A stretch of 15,651 nt of DNA from Ramlibacter sp. (GTDB lineage: Bacteria > Pseudomonadota > Gammaproteobacteria > Burkholderiales > Burkholderiaceae_C): the NCBI GenBank assembly GCA_025351615.1, contig JANXVP010000042.1, positions 1 to 15,651 of the forward strand. Reading direction: 5' to 3'. The position numbers and the translations under genes are program-made. The stretch's first letter is position 1; each line of letters begins with the position of its first letter. The notes under the pieces are model-generated. The model did no database searches, was not told where the DNA came from, and saw nothing but the letters and a program-made list of their open reading frames with translations. Shown here one piece after another: positions 1-6,413 of this stretch.

Positions 1-148
1 GGAACATCGGCAGCGATTTTTCCAGGTTGATGATGTGGATCTTGTTGCGATGGCCGAAGATGAAGGGGGCCATCTTGGGATTCCAGAAGCGGGTCTGGTG
101 GCCGAAATGGACACCTGCTTCCAGCATTTCGCGCATGGAGACTGACAT
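1..148 (-). CDS. rpsB: 30S ribosomal protein S2, N-terminal part (runs off the window)
   Basis: The reverse strand from an ATG at 148 reads [20 protein letters not shown], continuing through [20 protein letters not shown] to NLEKSLPMF at the window edge. This is the highly conserved N-terminus of bacterial ribosomal protein S2, a component of the small-subunit head needed for S1 binding. Only 49 codons are present; the rest lies to the left, where tsf usually follows in proteobacteria. A Shine-Dalgarno CGGAG (160-156) sits 7 nt before the ATG and confirms the start. The internal ATG four codons in lacks a comparable site. It is preceded by a long structured leader and an extended -10 promoter. 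Confidence 0.97.
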   Translation of the reverse strand, partial: MSVSMREMLEAGVHFGHQTRFWNPKMAPFIFGHRNKIHIINLEKSLPMF

Positions 149-300
149 GGATGAACTCCGAAGGTTGGGTCTAAAATCCAGCCCGAAATCGCTTTCGTCG
201 TTTTGACGAATGCGACACCTTGGTGGGCCGGTTTGTGGATGGCTTCGCGACGCAGGTCGCGTTGCCTGTTCGGCAAGGCAGCTCGCGCCACCAGCCAAAC
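149..300 (-). promoter_or_regulatory. Putative structured 5' leader of rpsB (candidate S2 autoregulatory RNA)
   Basis: This is about 150 nt between the predicted start site (near 300) and the rpsB ATG. On the minus strand, GUUUG (300-296) can pair with CAAAC (235-231), and GGUGGC (292-287) with GCCAUC (243-238, one G-U). This closes a domain containing two perfect hairpins: UUGCC/GGCAA (276-262) and CGCGAC/GTCGCG (261-246, loop 4). A third hairpin, TTCGTC/GACGAA (210-194, loop 5), follows before the ribosome site. Known: in gammaproteobacteria rpsB is autoregulated by S2 through its leader. That this leader does the same is inference. Folding was done by eye only. Confidence 0.5.
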
Positions 301-305
301 CCATA

Positions 306-318
306 GATCATAGCAGAG
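306..318 (-). promoter_or_regulatory. rpsB promoter, extended -10
   Basis: On the minus strand the -10 hexamer is TATGAT (312-307), preceded by TGC, giving an extended -10 (TGnTATGAT). No good -35 is visible 16-18 bp upstream, as expected for an extended -10 promoter. The predicted start is near 300, exactly where the outer stem of the leader begins. The 13-mer at 306-318 is identical to one at the tRNA-Val promoter. The element lies only about 20 bp before the divergent amidase start, so transcription of the two directions may interfere. Confidence 0.55.
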
Positions 319-336
319 AACAGGCCGTTTCCACCC

Positions 337-1680
337 ATGTCCACCGACCTCCACACCACCCGGGACCGCCTGCGCGCGGGACTGACTTCAGCTCCTGCCG
401 AGCTTGAACAGGCGATCGCCATCGCCCAGTCCAGGGCCTGCGAGCATGTGTTCCTGCACACGCGCTTCGATGCGGCCCGCGCCGAGGCCGCCAACCCGGC
501 GCAGTCGTTGCGGCCCCTGGCCGGACTGGCGGTGTCGGTGAAGGATTTGTTCGACGCTGCCGGAGAAGTCACTGCGGCCGGTTCCTCGGTCCTGGCTGAC
601 GCCGCAGTTGCAACGCAGGACAGCGCGGCCGTCGCCCGCCTGCGCGCCGCCGGCGCGGTCGTGTTGGGCCGCACCAACATGAGCGAATTCGCGTTTTCGG
701 GGGTGGGGGTCAATCCGCACTACGGCACCCCCGCGAATGCCGCCGATGCCGCGGTCGCACGGATTCCGGGCGGATCGTCCTCGGGCGCGGCGGTGTCGGT
801 CGCCACCGGCGCCGCGTTCATCGGCCTGGGTTCTGACACCGGCGGCTCGATCCGGATTCCCGCGGCACTCAATGGCATCGTCGGCTTCAAGAATACCGCG
901 CGGCTGGTGCCGCTGGAAGGCGCGTTGCCGCTGTCGAGCACGCTGGACACGGTGTGCGCGATGACGCGGTCGGTGCGGGATGCGATCCTCGCCCACGAGG
1001 CGCTGGCCCACCGCACCGTCACGCGCAGCAACGCGCCCCTTTCCAGCTACCGGTTCGCGGTGGCCCGCACCCAGATGCTGGACAGCCTCGACGCCACAGT
1101 GGCGCGCGCTTTCGAACGCAGCGTCCGCGCTCTGCGCGATGCGGGCGCCCAGGTCACGGAGATCGACCTGTCCGGCATCCAGGACCTGGGCACCATCCAG
1201 GCCACGGGCGGCTTCTCCGCGGCGGAAAGCTATGCCTGGCATCGCCAGCTGCTCGAAACGCGTGGCAACGGCTATGACCCCCGGGTGCGGATCCGCATCG
1301 AGCGGGGCGCCACGATGAAAGCCTGCGAGTACATCGATTTGTTCGGCGCCCGCCGCGAATGGATTGCGCGCATCGATGCGGCACTGCGCGGCTACGACGC
1401 CGTGCTGTCGCCCACGGTACCGATCGTGGCACCGCCCATCGCGTCGGTCGCGCCGGGGAAGGAACGCGACGCGGAATTCTTCCGCGTCAATGCGCTGCTG
1501 CTGCGCAACCCCAGCGTGGTCAACATGCTCGACGGATGCGCGATCTCGATTCCGTGCCACGCGCCCGGTGAACTGCCGGTCGGGCTGATGCTGTGGCACG
1601 GCGCGATGCGCGACGACACCATCCTGAACATCGCGCAGCAGGCCGAAGCCGCACTGGCTCCAGTTTCAGGGACTGAATGA
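337..1680 (+). CDS. Amidase-signature family hydrolase
   Basis: This 447-residue protein belongs to the amidase signature (AS) family, which hydrolyses C-N amide bonds with a Ser-cisSer-Lys triad. Visible motifs: SVKDLF with K69; GGSSSGAAVSVATG with S147 as the cis-serine; GSDTGGSIRIPAALNG with S171 as nucleophile. The 24-residue gap between S147 and S171 matches the family. The length suits a stand-alone amidase and is slightly short for GatA; without a GatB/GatC neighbour a tRNA-amidotransferase role is unlikely. There is no signal peptide, so it is cytoplasmic. The ATG has only a weak ribosome site. Its stop codon overlaps the first of two tiny ORFs before dadA, so it probably heads an operon with dadA. 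The substrate cannot be told. Confidence 0.9.
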   Translation: MSTDLHTTRDRLRAGLTSAPAELEQAIAIAQSRACEHVFLHTRFDAARAEAANPAQSLRPLAGLAVSVKDLFDAAGEVTAAGSSVLADAAVATQDSAAVARLRAAGAVVLGRTNMSEFAFSGVGVNPHYGTPANAADAAVARIPGGSSSGAAVSVATGAAFIGLGSDTGGSIRIPAALNGIVGFKNTARLVPLEGALPLSSTLDTVCAMTRSVRDAILAHEALAHRTVTRSNAPLSSYRFAVARTQMLDSLDATVARAFERSVRALRDAGAQVTEIDLSGIQDLGTIQATGGFSAAESYAWHRQLLETRGNGYDPRVRIRIERGATMKACEYIDLFGARREWIARIDAALRGYDAVLSPTVPIVAPPIASVAPGKERDAEFFRVNALLLRNPSVVNMLDGCAISIPCHAPGELPVGLMLWHGAMRDDTILNIAQQAEAALAPVSGTE

Positions 1681-1712
1681 AAATCGCCAGCGCAGTCAAA
1701 GGACGGCGATGA
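1677..1712 (+). CDS. Mini-ORF 1 (MKIASAVKGRR), coupled to the amidase stop
   Basis: This 11-codon ORF starts at an ATG overlapping the amidase TGA (ATGA at 1677-1680) and ends at TGA 1710-1712, which overlaps the next start. A purine-rich AGGGA lies about 4 nt upstream, inside the amidase C-terminus. The peptide opens MKIA, like DadA, and ends RR. I recognise no function. It may be a passive by-product of duplication or a translational relay between amidase and dadA. Translation is unproven. Confidence 0.35.
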   Translation: MKIASAVKGRR

Positions 1713-1744
1713 AGATCGCCCATACAGCAGGAGCACGGCGATGA
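1709..1744 (+). CDS. Mini-ORF 2 (MKIAHTAGARR), coupled to the dadA start
   Basis: This second 11-codon ORF starts at the ATGA (1709-1712) that ends mini-ORF 1 and stops at TGA 1742-1744, overlapping the dadA ATG at 1741. It has a good ribosome site, AAAGGA (1698-1703), 5 nt before the ATG. It shares MKIA at the start and RR at the end with mini-ORF 1 (6 of 11 residues identical). Its termination places ribosomes directly on the dadA start, so if translated it would modulate dadA by reinitiation. That role is inference. Confidence 0.35.
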   Translation: MKIAHTAGARR

Positions 1745-3018
1745 AGATCGCCGTCGTGGGCGCCGGCATCATTGGCGTGACCACTGCTTACGAACTGGCG
1801 GTCGATGGCCACCAGGTCACCGTGTTCGAGCGCCGTGGCGCTGTCGCCGAGGAAACCAGCTTTGCCAACGCGGGCGTCGTCGCACCCGGCGCCGTGACTC
1901 CCTGGGCCGCACCGGGTATGCCGGGCAAGGTCGCGCGCTACCTGTTCAGCCGGCATGCGCCAGTGCGGCTGTGCCTGCCTCTCACATCGGCCGAGATCGG
2001 CTGGATGTGGAAATGGTGGCGCGCCTGCACGCTCGAAACCTATCTTGCGAATCGCGCGCGGATGCAGCGGTTGGCGTTCTACAGTCGCGAGCGCCTGCAC
2101 CGCCTGACCGAGGACCTGAAGCTGGAGTACGACCATACCCCCGGCTACATGGTGCTGCTGCGCTCGGAAAATGACAGCAAGCTGGCGCAGCCGGGCTTGC
2201 AGGTGCTGCGCGACGCGGGCGTCGCCTTTCGCGAAATCGACGCCGCACAGGCGCGGCTGCTGGAGCCCGCGCTCAATCCCGACACCGACTTTCTGGGCGC
2301 GGTGCACCTGCCCGATGACGAAGTGGGCAATTGCCGGCAATTCGCGCTGCTGCTGAAAACCCAGGCCCAGCGCCTGGGCGTCGATTTCGAATTCAACAGC
2401 ACCGTCGCGCCGCTCGACCCCGCTGCGCCGTCGACCCTGCGGATCGCGGCGGATGGCGCGCAGCCGCGCCAGCAGCGCTTCGACGCGGTGGTCATCTGCG
2501 GCGCGCTCGAGTCGGCGCCGCTGCTGCGTCCGCTCGGTCTGAAGCTGCCATTGGCCGCGGTGCACGGCTACTCGATCAGCGCGCCGATTCGCGAACCGCT
2601 CAACGCGCCTCGCAGTGCCTTGATGGACGAGCGTTACAAGGTCGCGATCTCCAGGCTCGGCAACCGCGTCCGGGTGGCCGGCAGCGCCGAGATCGGAGGG
2701 TCGCCCACCGCCAGGCGGCCTGCCGCAATCCAGACGCTCTACAAGGTGCTGCACGACTGGTTCCCCGGCGCAGCGCAGATCTCCAACACCGGCGCCGCAG
2801 TGCAGGAATGGAAAGGCGCGCGGCCGATGCTTCCCGACGGGCCGCCGGTGCTGGGCGCCACCGGCATTCCCGGCGTCTGGATCAACATCGGGCACGGCTC
2901 TAGCGGCTGGGCACTGGCCTGCGGAAGCGCCCGTGCCATCGCCGACCTGATGGGCGGCCGCGCGCCGGACCTGGACATCGAAGGGCTGGGCGTCGAGCGC
3001 TTGACCGCGCTGCGATGA
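1741..3018 (+). CDS. dadA: D-amino-acid dehydrogenase, DadA-type FAD oxidoreductase
   Basis: This 425-residue FAD-dependent oxidoreductase oxidatively deaminates D-amino acids to 2-oxo acids and ammonia, passing electrons to the respiratory chain at the inner face of the membrane. The N-terminus has the dinucleotide fold VGAGIIG (G7, G9, G12) with E30 ending strand 2. DadA hallmarks follow: ETSFANAG (39-45), PWAAPG (54-59), and near the C-terminus WKGARPMLPDG and INIGHGSSGWALACGS (from residue 381). Length fits the family. The start is fixed by AGGAG (1729-1733) 7 nt before the ATG. The ATG overlaps the stop of mini-ORF 2. Its TGA (3016-3018) also overlaps an ATG, though nnr probably starts later. 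Pairing with an amidase suggests amide or D-amino-acid catabolism. The exact substrate is open, since glycine or sarcosine oxidases share the fold. Confidence 0.85.
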   Translation: MKIAVVGAGIIGVTTAYELAVDGHQVTVFERRGAVAEETSFANAGVVAPGAVTPWAAPGMPGKVARYLFSRHAPVRLCLPLTSAEIGWMWKWWRACTLETYLANRARMQRLAFYSRERLHRLTEDLKLEYDHTPGYMVLLRSENDSKLAQPGLQVLRDAGVAFREIDAAQARLLEPALNPDTDFLGAVHLPDDEVGNCRQFALLLKTQAQRLGVDFEFNSTVAPLDPAAPSTLRIAADGAQPRQQRFDAVVICGALESAPLLRPLGLKLPLAAVHGYSISAPIREPLNAPRSALMDERYKVAISRLGNRVRVAGSAEIGGSPTARRPAAIQTLYKVLHDWFPGAAQISNTGAAVQEWKGARPMLPDGPPVLGATGIPGVWINIGHGSSGWALACGSARAIADLMGGRAPDLDIEGLGVERLTALR

Positions 3019-3032
3019 CCTGTGCGTCTGGG

Positions 3033-3041
3033 TGCCAGAAT
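3033..3041 (+). promoter_or_regulatory. Candidate leaderless promoter of nnr (extended -10)
   Basis: TGC followed by CAGAAT (3036-3041) forms an extended -10-like element. CAGAAT ends exactly 6 nt before the ATG at 3048, so the predicted start site is the A of that ATG. A partial -35 match, ATGACC at 3015-3020, has a short 15-bp spacer. No Shine-Dalgarno is present before 3048, which fits a leaderless mRNA. By-eye call. Confidence 0.35.
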
Positions 3042-3047
3042 CCGTCC

Positions 3048-4553
3048 ATGCAACGCATCACGCCCGATCGGCGCCGGCCCCTGTTCGACGTCGCAGCGAC
3101 GCGGCAGATCGAGCAGGCAACTGCTTCGATCCTGCCTCCCCATGCCTTGATGCAAAAGGCCGGCCTGGCAGTGGCGCGACTGGCGCTCGCGCTGATGCCA
3201 CATGCCCAGCGGGTCTGGATCGCGTGCGGTCCCGGCAACAACGGTGGCGACGGTCTCGAAGCTGCGACGCATCTGCAGCGTTGGGGCAAGCAGGCCATCG
3301 TGACATGGATGGGCAACGAAGCCCAGGCTCCAGCGGACGCACTCGCGGCGCTACGACGGGCCCGGCAGGCCGGGGTGACCGTTGGGGAAACGGCGCCGCC
3401 CCAGTTCGATCTGGCCATCGATGCGCTGCTTGGCCTCGGAAGCTCCCGCGCCATCCAGGGACGCATGGCGCAATGGGTCGTGCACATGAACGCAGGATCG
3501 GCGCCGGTGCTCGCCGTCGACCTGCCGTCGGGGCTGAACGCCGATACCGGAACCGGGATCGAGGTGCGGGCGACGCACACGCTTTCGCTGCTCACGCTCA
3601 AACCCGGCCTCTTCACAGCACACGGTCGCGATGCTTCCGGCGAGATCTGGTTCGACGATCTCGGTGCCGACTGGAGCGACGCGAATGACTGCAAACCGAC
3701 CGCCTGGCTGGGCGTGGATCCCCTGCCCCGCGTCCGCCTCCACGCCTCACACAAAGGCAGCTACGGCGACGTCGCGGTGATCGGCGGCGCGCCGGGCATG
3801 ACGGGTGCGGCCCTGCTTGCCGCGGCCGCGGCGCTGCACAGCGGTGCGGGCCGGGTCTTGGTCGGCCTGCTCGACGCGGCTTCGCTGGGTGTGGATGCGG
3901 CGCAGCCCGAGCTGATGCTGCGGCCGTGGGACTCGCTCGACCTGGCAGCGATGAGCGTGGCTTGCGGATGCGGCGGGGGTGAGGCAGTCCGCGCCGTGCT
4001 GCCCAAAGTACTGTCGACTGCACGCGCGCTGGTGCTCGACGCCGACGCGCTGAATGCAATCGCAGGCGACCCGCAATTGCAGGCCCAACTGACAGCACGC
4101 GCGGGCCGCAGCGGTCGGGCCACGGTCATCACGCCGCACCCCCTGGAGGCGGCTCGCCTGCTCGCCTGCAGCAGCGCCGAGGTGCAGGCCGACCGTCTCG
4201 CTGCAGCCGCTGAACTGGCCGATCGCTATCGCTGCGTCGCCTTGCTCAAGGGATCAGGCAGCATCACGGCGCAACCGGGTCGGTTGGCGGTGATCAACTT
4301 CAGCGGCAATGCCAGACTGGCGACCGCAGGAACCGGTGACGTGCTGGCCGGGATGATCGCCGCGAGGTTGGCGCAAGGCGAACCCGCTTTCGACGCAGCC
4401 AGCCAGGCCACCCACATCCACGGACGGACGGCGGACTGCTGGCCCGCAGACCAGCCCCTGACGGCAATGCGGCTTGCAACACGGTCGGGCGGCACTGGTG
4501 CGGAACTCACCGAGGCAGCCAAACATTTCGAGGCAAAGGAGACGCCCCAATGA
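3048..4553 (+). CDS. nnr: Bifunctional NAD(P)HX epimerase / ADP-dependent NAD(P)HX dehydratase
   Basis: This 501-residue fusion repairs hydrated NADH and NADPH (NAD(P)HX). The N-terminal YjeF_N/NnrE domain epimerises the R and S hydrates: GPGNNGGDG (residues 61-69), then AVDLPSGLNADTG. The C-terminal ribokinase-like NnrD domain dehydrates S-NAD(P)HX using ADP: SHKGSYGDVAVIGG (from about 234), TPHPLEAARLL, ALLKGS, and the anion-hole and catalytic motif GTGDVLAG (428-435). Both halves look intact and length is normal. I start at 3048 (MQRITPDRRR) because the protein begins there by analogy with homologues and a -10-like element lies 6 nt upstream. An in-frame ATG at 3015, overlapping the dadA stop as ATGA, would add 11 residues. 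Nnr is a cytosolic housekeeping repair enzyme. The gene overlaps the next by ATGA. Confidence 0.93.
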   Translation: MQRITPDRRRPLFDVAATRQIEQATASILPPHALMQKAGLAVARLALALMPHAQRVWIACGPGNNGGDGLEAATHLQRWGKQAIVTWMGNEAQAPADALAALRRARQAGVTVGETAPPQFDLAIDALLGLGSSRAIQGRMAQWVVHMNAGSAPVLAVDLPSGLNADTGTGIEVRATHTLSLLTLKPGLFTAHGRDASGEIWFDDLGADWSDANDCKPTAWLGVDPLPRVRLHASHKGSYGDVAVIGGAPGMTGAALLAAAAALHSGAGRVLVGLLDAASLGVDAAQPELMLRPWDSLDLAAMSVACGCGGGEAVRAVLPKVLSTARALVLDADALNAIAGDPQLQAQLTARAGRSGRATVITPHPLEAARLLACSSAEVQADRLAAAAELADRYRCVALLKGSGSITAQPGRLAVINFSGNARLATAGTGDVLAGMIAARLAQGEPAFDAASQATHIHGRTADCWPADQPLTAMRLATRSGGTGAELTEAAKHFEAKETPQ

Positions 4554-5590
4554 CCGAGAGCGTGTCAGGACCAGTGGTGGTCCTGGTCGACGATGACCAC
4601 GATTACCTGGAGACGGCGGCCGAATTGATCCGGCCGTCCGAGTACGCGATCCACACGGCAACCAGCATCAAGGAGGCGCTCGATTACGTGCACGCACTGG
4701 CCGGGCCCGCCGTGCTGTTCACCGACTACACCATGAAGCCCTACAACGGGATCGCCAATGGGCTGGAGCTGATGAATTACGTTTACCGGAACACCCGCTT
4801 CCCTGTGGAATGCGTCCTGGTCACAGGACACAAGGACCACGCGCTGTTTGTCCAGGCGCTCGACCTCGGGGGCCGCTACTTCGTGAAGGAAGCGACCGCG
4901 GAAAGCGAGATGAATCTGGGCGAGCTGTATATCGCCGAGATCAAGGCCGCCTGCACCGCGCTGAACAAGCGCATTCAGGCCATGGGGCAAAAGCTCGACC
5001 CGCTCACCGGTGCCCTGGATCGCTCAAGCGCGCATGACCGCTGGGTCCAGGAGTGGAACCGGATGAGCCGGCATCGCACGCGGACCACTTGCATCTTCAT
5101 GGACGTCAACGACCTGAAAAAGATCAACGACAACCACGGCCACAAGGCCGGCGACCTGATGCTGACCACGATCGCCAACGCGATCAAGCACCATATTCGC
5201 GCCCTCGATTTCGTGTACCGGCACGGCGGCGACGAGTTTGTCGCAATTCTTCCCGAAACGACGCATGCCGACGGCAACCACATCGTTCAGCGGCTGACGC
5301 AATACCTGAAAAACACGCCGGTGGAAGTGGCCAGCGGCGTCTTCGAAACGTTCTCGATTTCCTGCGGCGTCGCGGTGCTCGAATCCGGCGCACTGAGCAA
5401 ACCCGGACCCGAAGCACACAACAGCGAGGAACAGCTGTACGCGCTGGCCCTTCACGACCTGACGGCGCTGATCAACGAAGCCGACAAGCTGATGTACGTC
5501 GCCAAGAAGGAATACAAGGCGATGCCCTGGCAGGTGCTCTGGAAAAAACTGGCTGAGGCGGTGAAGCGCCGCCGCGACCGGGAGTTTTAA
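4550..5590 (+). CDS. REC-GGDEF response regulator, diguanylate cyclase
   Basis: This 346-residue cytoplasmic protein makes cyclic di-GMP from two GTP. Residues 8-140 form a receiver domain: acidic DDD (14-16), phospho-acceptor D59 in FTDYTMKP, T92 and K113. A helical linker leads to the GGDEF domain at about 150-325: DPLTGALDR, metal-binding D185 in FMDVNDLKKIND, and active-site GGDEF at 226-230. An intact inhibitory site RALD (217-220) sits five residues before GGDEF, so feedback inhibition by c-di-GMP is expected. The receiver has an extra stretch after D59 (PYNGIANG), and an insertion (VLESGALSKPGPEAHNSEEQ) precedes the last GGDEF helix. The C-terminus is basic (KRRRDREF). AAGGAG lies 8 nt before the ATG, which overlaps the nnr stop as ATGA. 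No partner kinase is in the window. Confidence 0.92.
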   Translation: MTESVSGPVVVLVDDDHDYLETAAELIRPSEYAIHTATSIKEALDYVHALAGPAVLFTDYTMKPYNGIANGLELMNYVYRNTRFPVECVLVTGHKDHALFVQALDLGGRYFVKEATAESEMNLGELYIAEIKAACTALNKRIQAMGQKLDPLTGALDRSSAHDRWVQEWNRMSRHRTRTTCIFMDVNDLKKINDNHGHKAGDLMLTTIANAIKHHIRALDFVYRHGGDEFVAILPETTHADGNHIVQRLTQYLKNTPVEVASGVFETFSISCGVAVLESGALSKPGPEAHNSEEQLYALALHDLTALINEADKLMYVAKKEYKAMPWQVLWKKLAEAVKRRRDREF

Positions 5591-5624
5591 AGGACGCGCA
5601 GATCCGGCGCCTCGCCTCTCGCCG

Positions 5625-6389
5625 TCAGCCGCGCCCGACGAACGGCATCTTGGTGGCCATCACGGTGTGGAACAGCACGTTGGCTTCCAGCGGCAGGTTG
5701 GCCATGTAGAGGACCGAGCGGCCGACGATGTCCACGTCCATCAAGGGCTCGGCCCTGATCTCCCCGTTGGCCTGCGGCACGCCCTTGGCCATCCGCGCGG
5801 CGAGTTCGGTCACGGCATTGCCGATGTCGATCTGGCCAACGGCGATGTCGTACTTGCGCCCGTCCAGCGCCGCTGTCTTGGTCAGTCCCGTCACCGCGTG
5901 CTTGGTCGCGGTGTAGGCGATCGAGCCAGGCCGCGGCGCGTGGGCCGAGATCGAGCCATTGTTGATGATGCGGCCGCCCATCGGTTGCTGGGACTTCATC
6001 ACGCGGAAGGCCTGCTGGATGCAATAGAACATTCCGTTCAGGTTGGTATCCACCACCCGCTTCCAGTCGTCGATCGCGATGTCCTCCAGCGCAGCGCCGC
6101 CCAGCCCCATGCCTGCGTTGTTGAACAGCAGGTCGACCCGGCCCCAGGTTTTCACCGCCGTCTCGAACAGCGCCTTGACCGAGGCCGGGTCGGTGACGTC
6201 GGTCGGAACCGCCAGCGCCTTGCCCTTTGCATCGGAACCATCGGCCACCTGCTCCAGCGCCTCGGCACGCCGTCCGGCCAGCGCGACACTCCAGCCATCC
6301 CCGAGCAGCGCCAACGCGGCGGCCTTGCCGATGCCCGAGCCGCCCCCGGTGACGATCGCCACCTTCCCCTGGTTTGCATTCACAGCCAT
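5625..6389 (-). CDS. Short-chain dehydrogenase/reductase (SDR)
   Basis: This 254-residue classical SDR is an NAD(P)-dependent oxidoreductase of unknown substrate. It shows the cofactor motif TGGGSGIG (14-21), NNAG (90-93), and the catalytic set S146 (NNGSIS), Y159 and K163 (YTATK). Basic residues at the end of strand 2 (AGRRAEA, R40-R41) favour NADP(H). That is inference. AGGAG about 8 nt before the ATG supports the start. It lies 24 bp downstream of rnr on the same strand, so the two are probably cotranscribed, and it converges on the diguanylate cyclase with a 34-bp gap lacking a clear terminator. The C-terminus ([17 protein letters not shown]) is unlike the 3-hydroxybutyrate dehydrogenase at the other end of the window. 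Confidence 0.88.
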   Translation of the reverse strand: MAVNANQGKVAIVTGGGSGIGKAAALALLGDGWSVALAGRRAEALEQVADGSDAKGKALAVPTDVTDPASVKALFETAVKTWGRVDLLFNNAGMGLGGAALEDIAIDDWKRVVDTNLNGMFYCIQQAFRVMKSQQPMGGRIINNGSISAHAPRPGSIAYTATKHAVTGLTKTAALDGRKYDIAVGQIDIGNAVTELAARMAKGVPQANGEIRAEPLMDVDIVGRSVLYMANLPLEANVLFHTVMATKMPFVGRG

Positions 6390-6413
6390 TTCTGCTCTCC
6401 TGTGCTTGTTGGT

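Larger units (their letters stand above)
1677..1752 (+). repeat. Degenerate 32-bp tandem repeat of the dadA ribosome site and start
   Basis: ATGAAAATCGCC (1677), ATGAAGATCGCC (1709) and ATGAAGATCGCC (1741) are spaced exactly 32 bp apart. The two complete units (1677-1708, 1709-1740) share about two thirds of positions, including the terminal ACGGCG. Only the first 12 bases of the third unit match, because it runs on as dadA. Because 32 = 3x11-1, every copied start falls in a new frame and the next ATGA supplies a TGA stop. The simplest origin is tandem duplication of the start region followed by drift. The conserved ends and diverged middles may reflect selection on the start and ribosome sites. 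Confidence 0.85.

Noticed and set aside
171..713. 180-codon minus-strand frame upstream of rpsB
   Set aside because: It crosses the rpsB promoter and leader and is antisense to the amidase, with no motifs.
3015..3047. nnr start at ATG 3015 overlapping the dadA stop
   Set aside because: Kept only as an alternative. The 11 added residues (MTCASGCQNPS) look non-conserved and a -10-like element lies within them, though ATGA coupling is possible.
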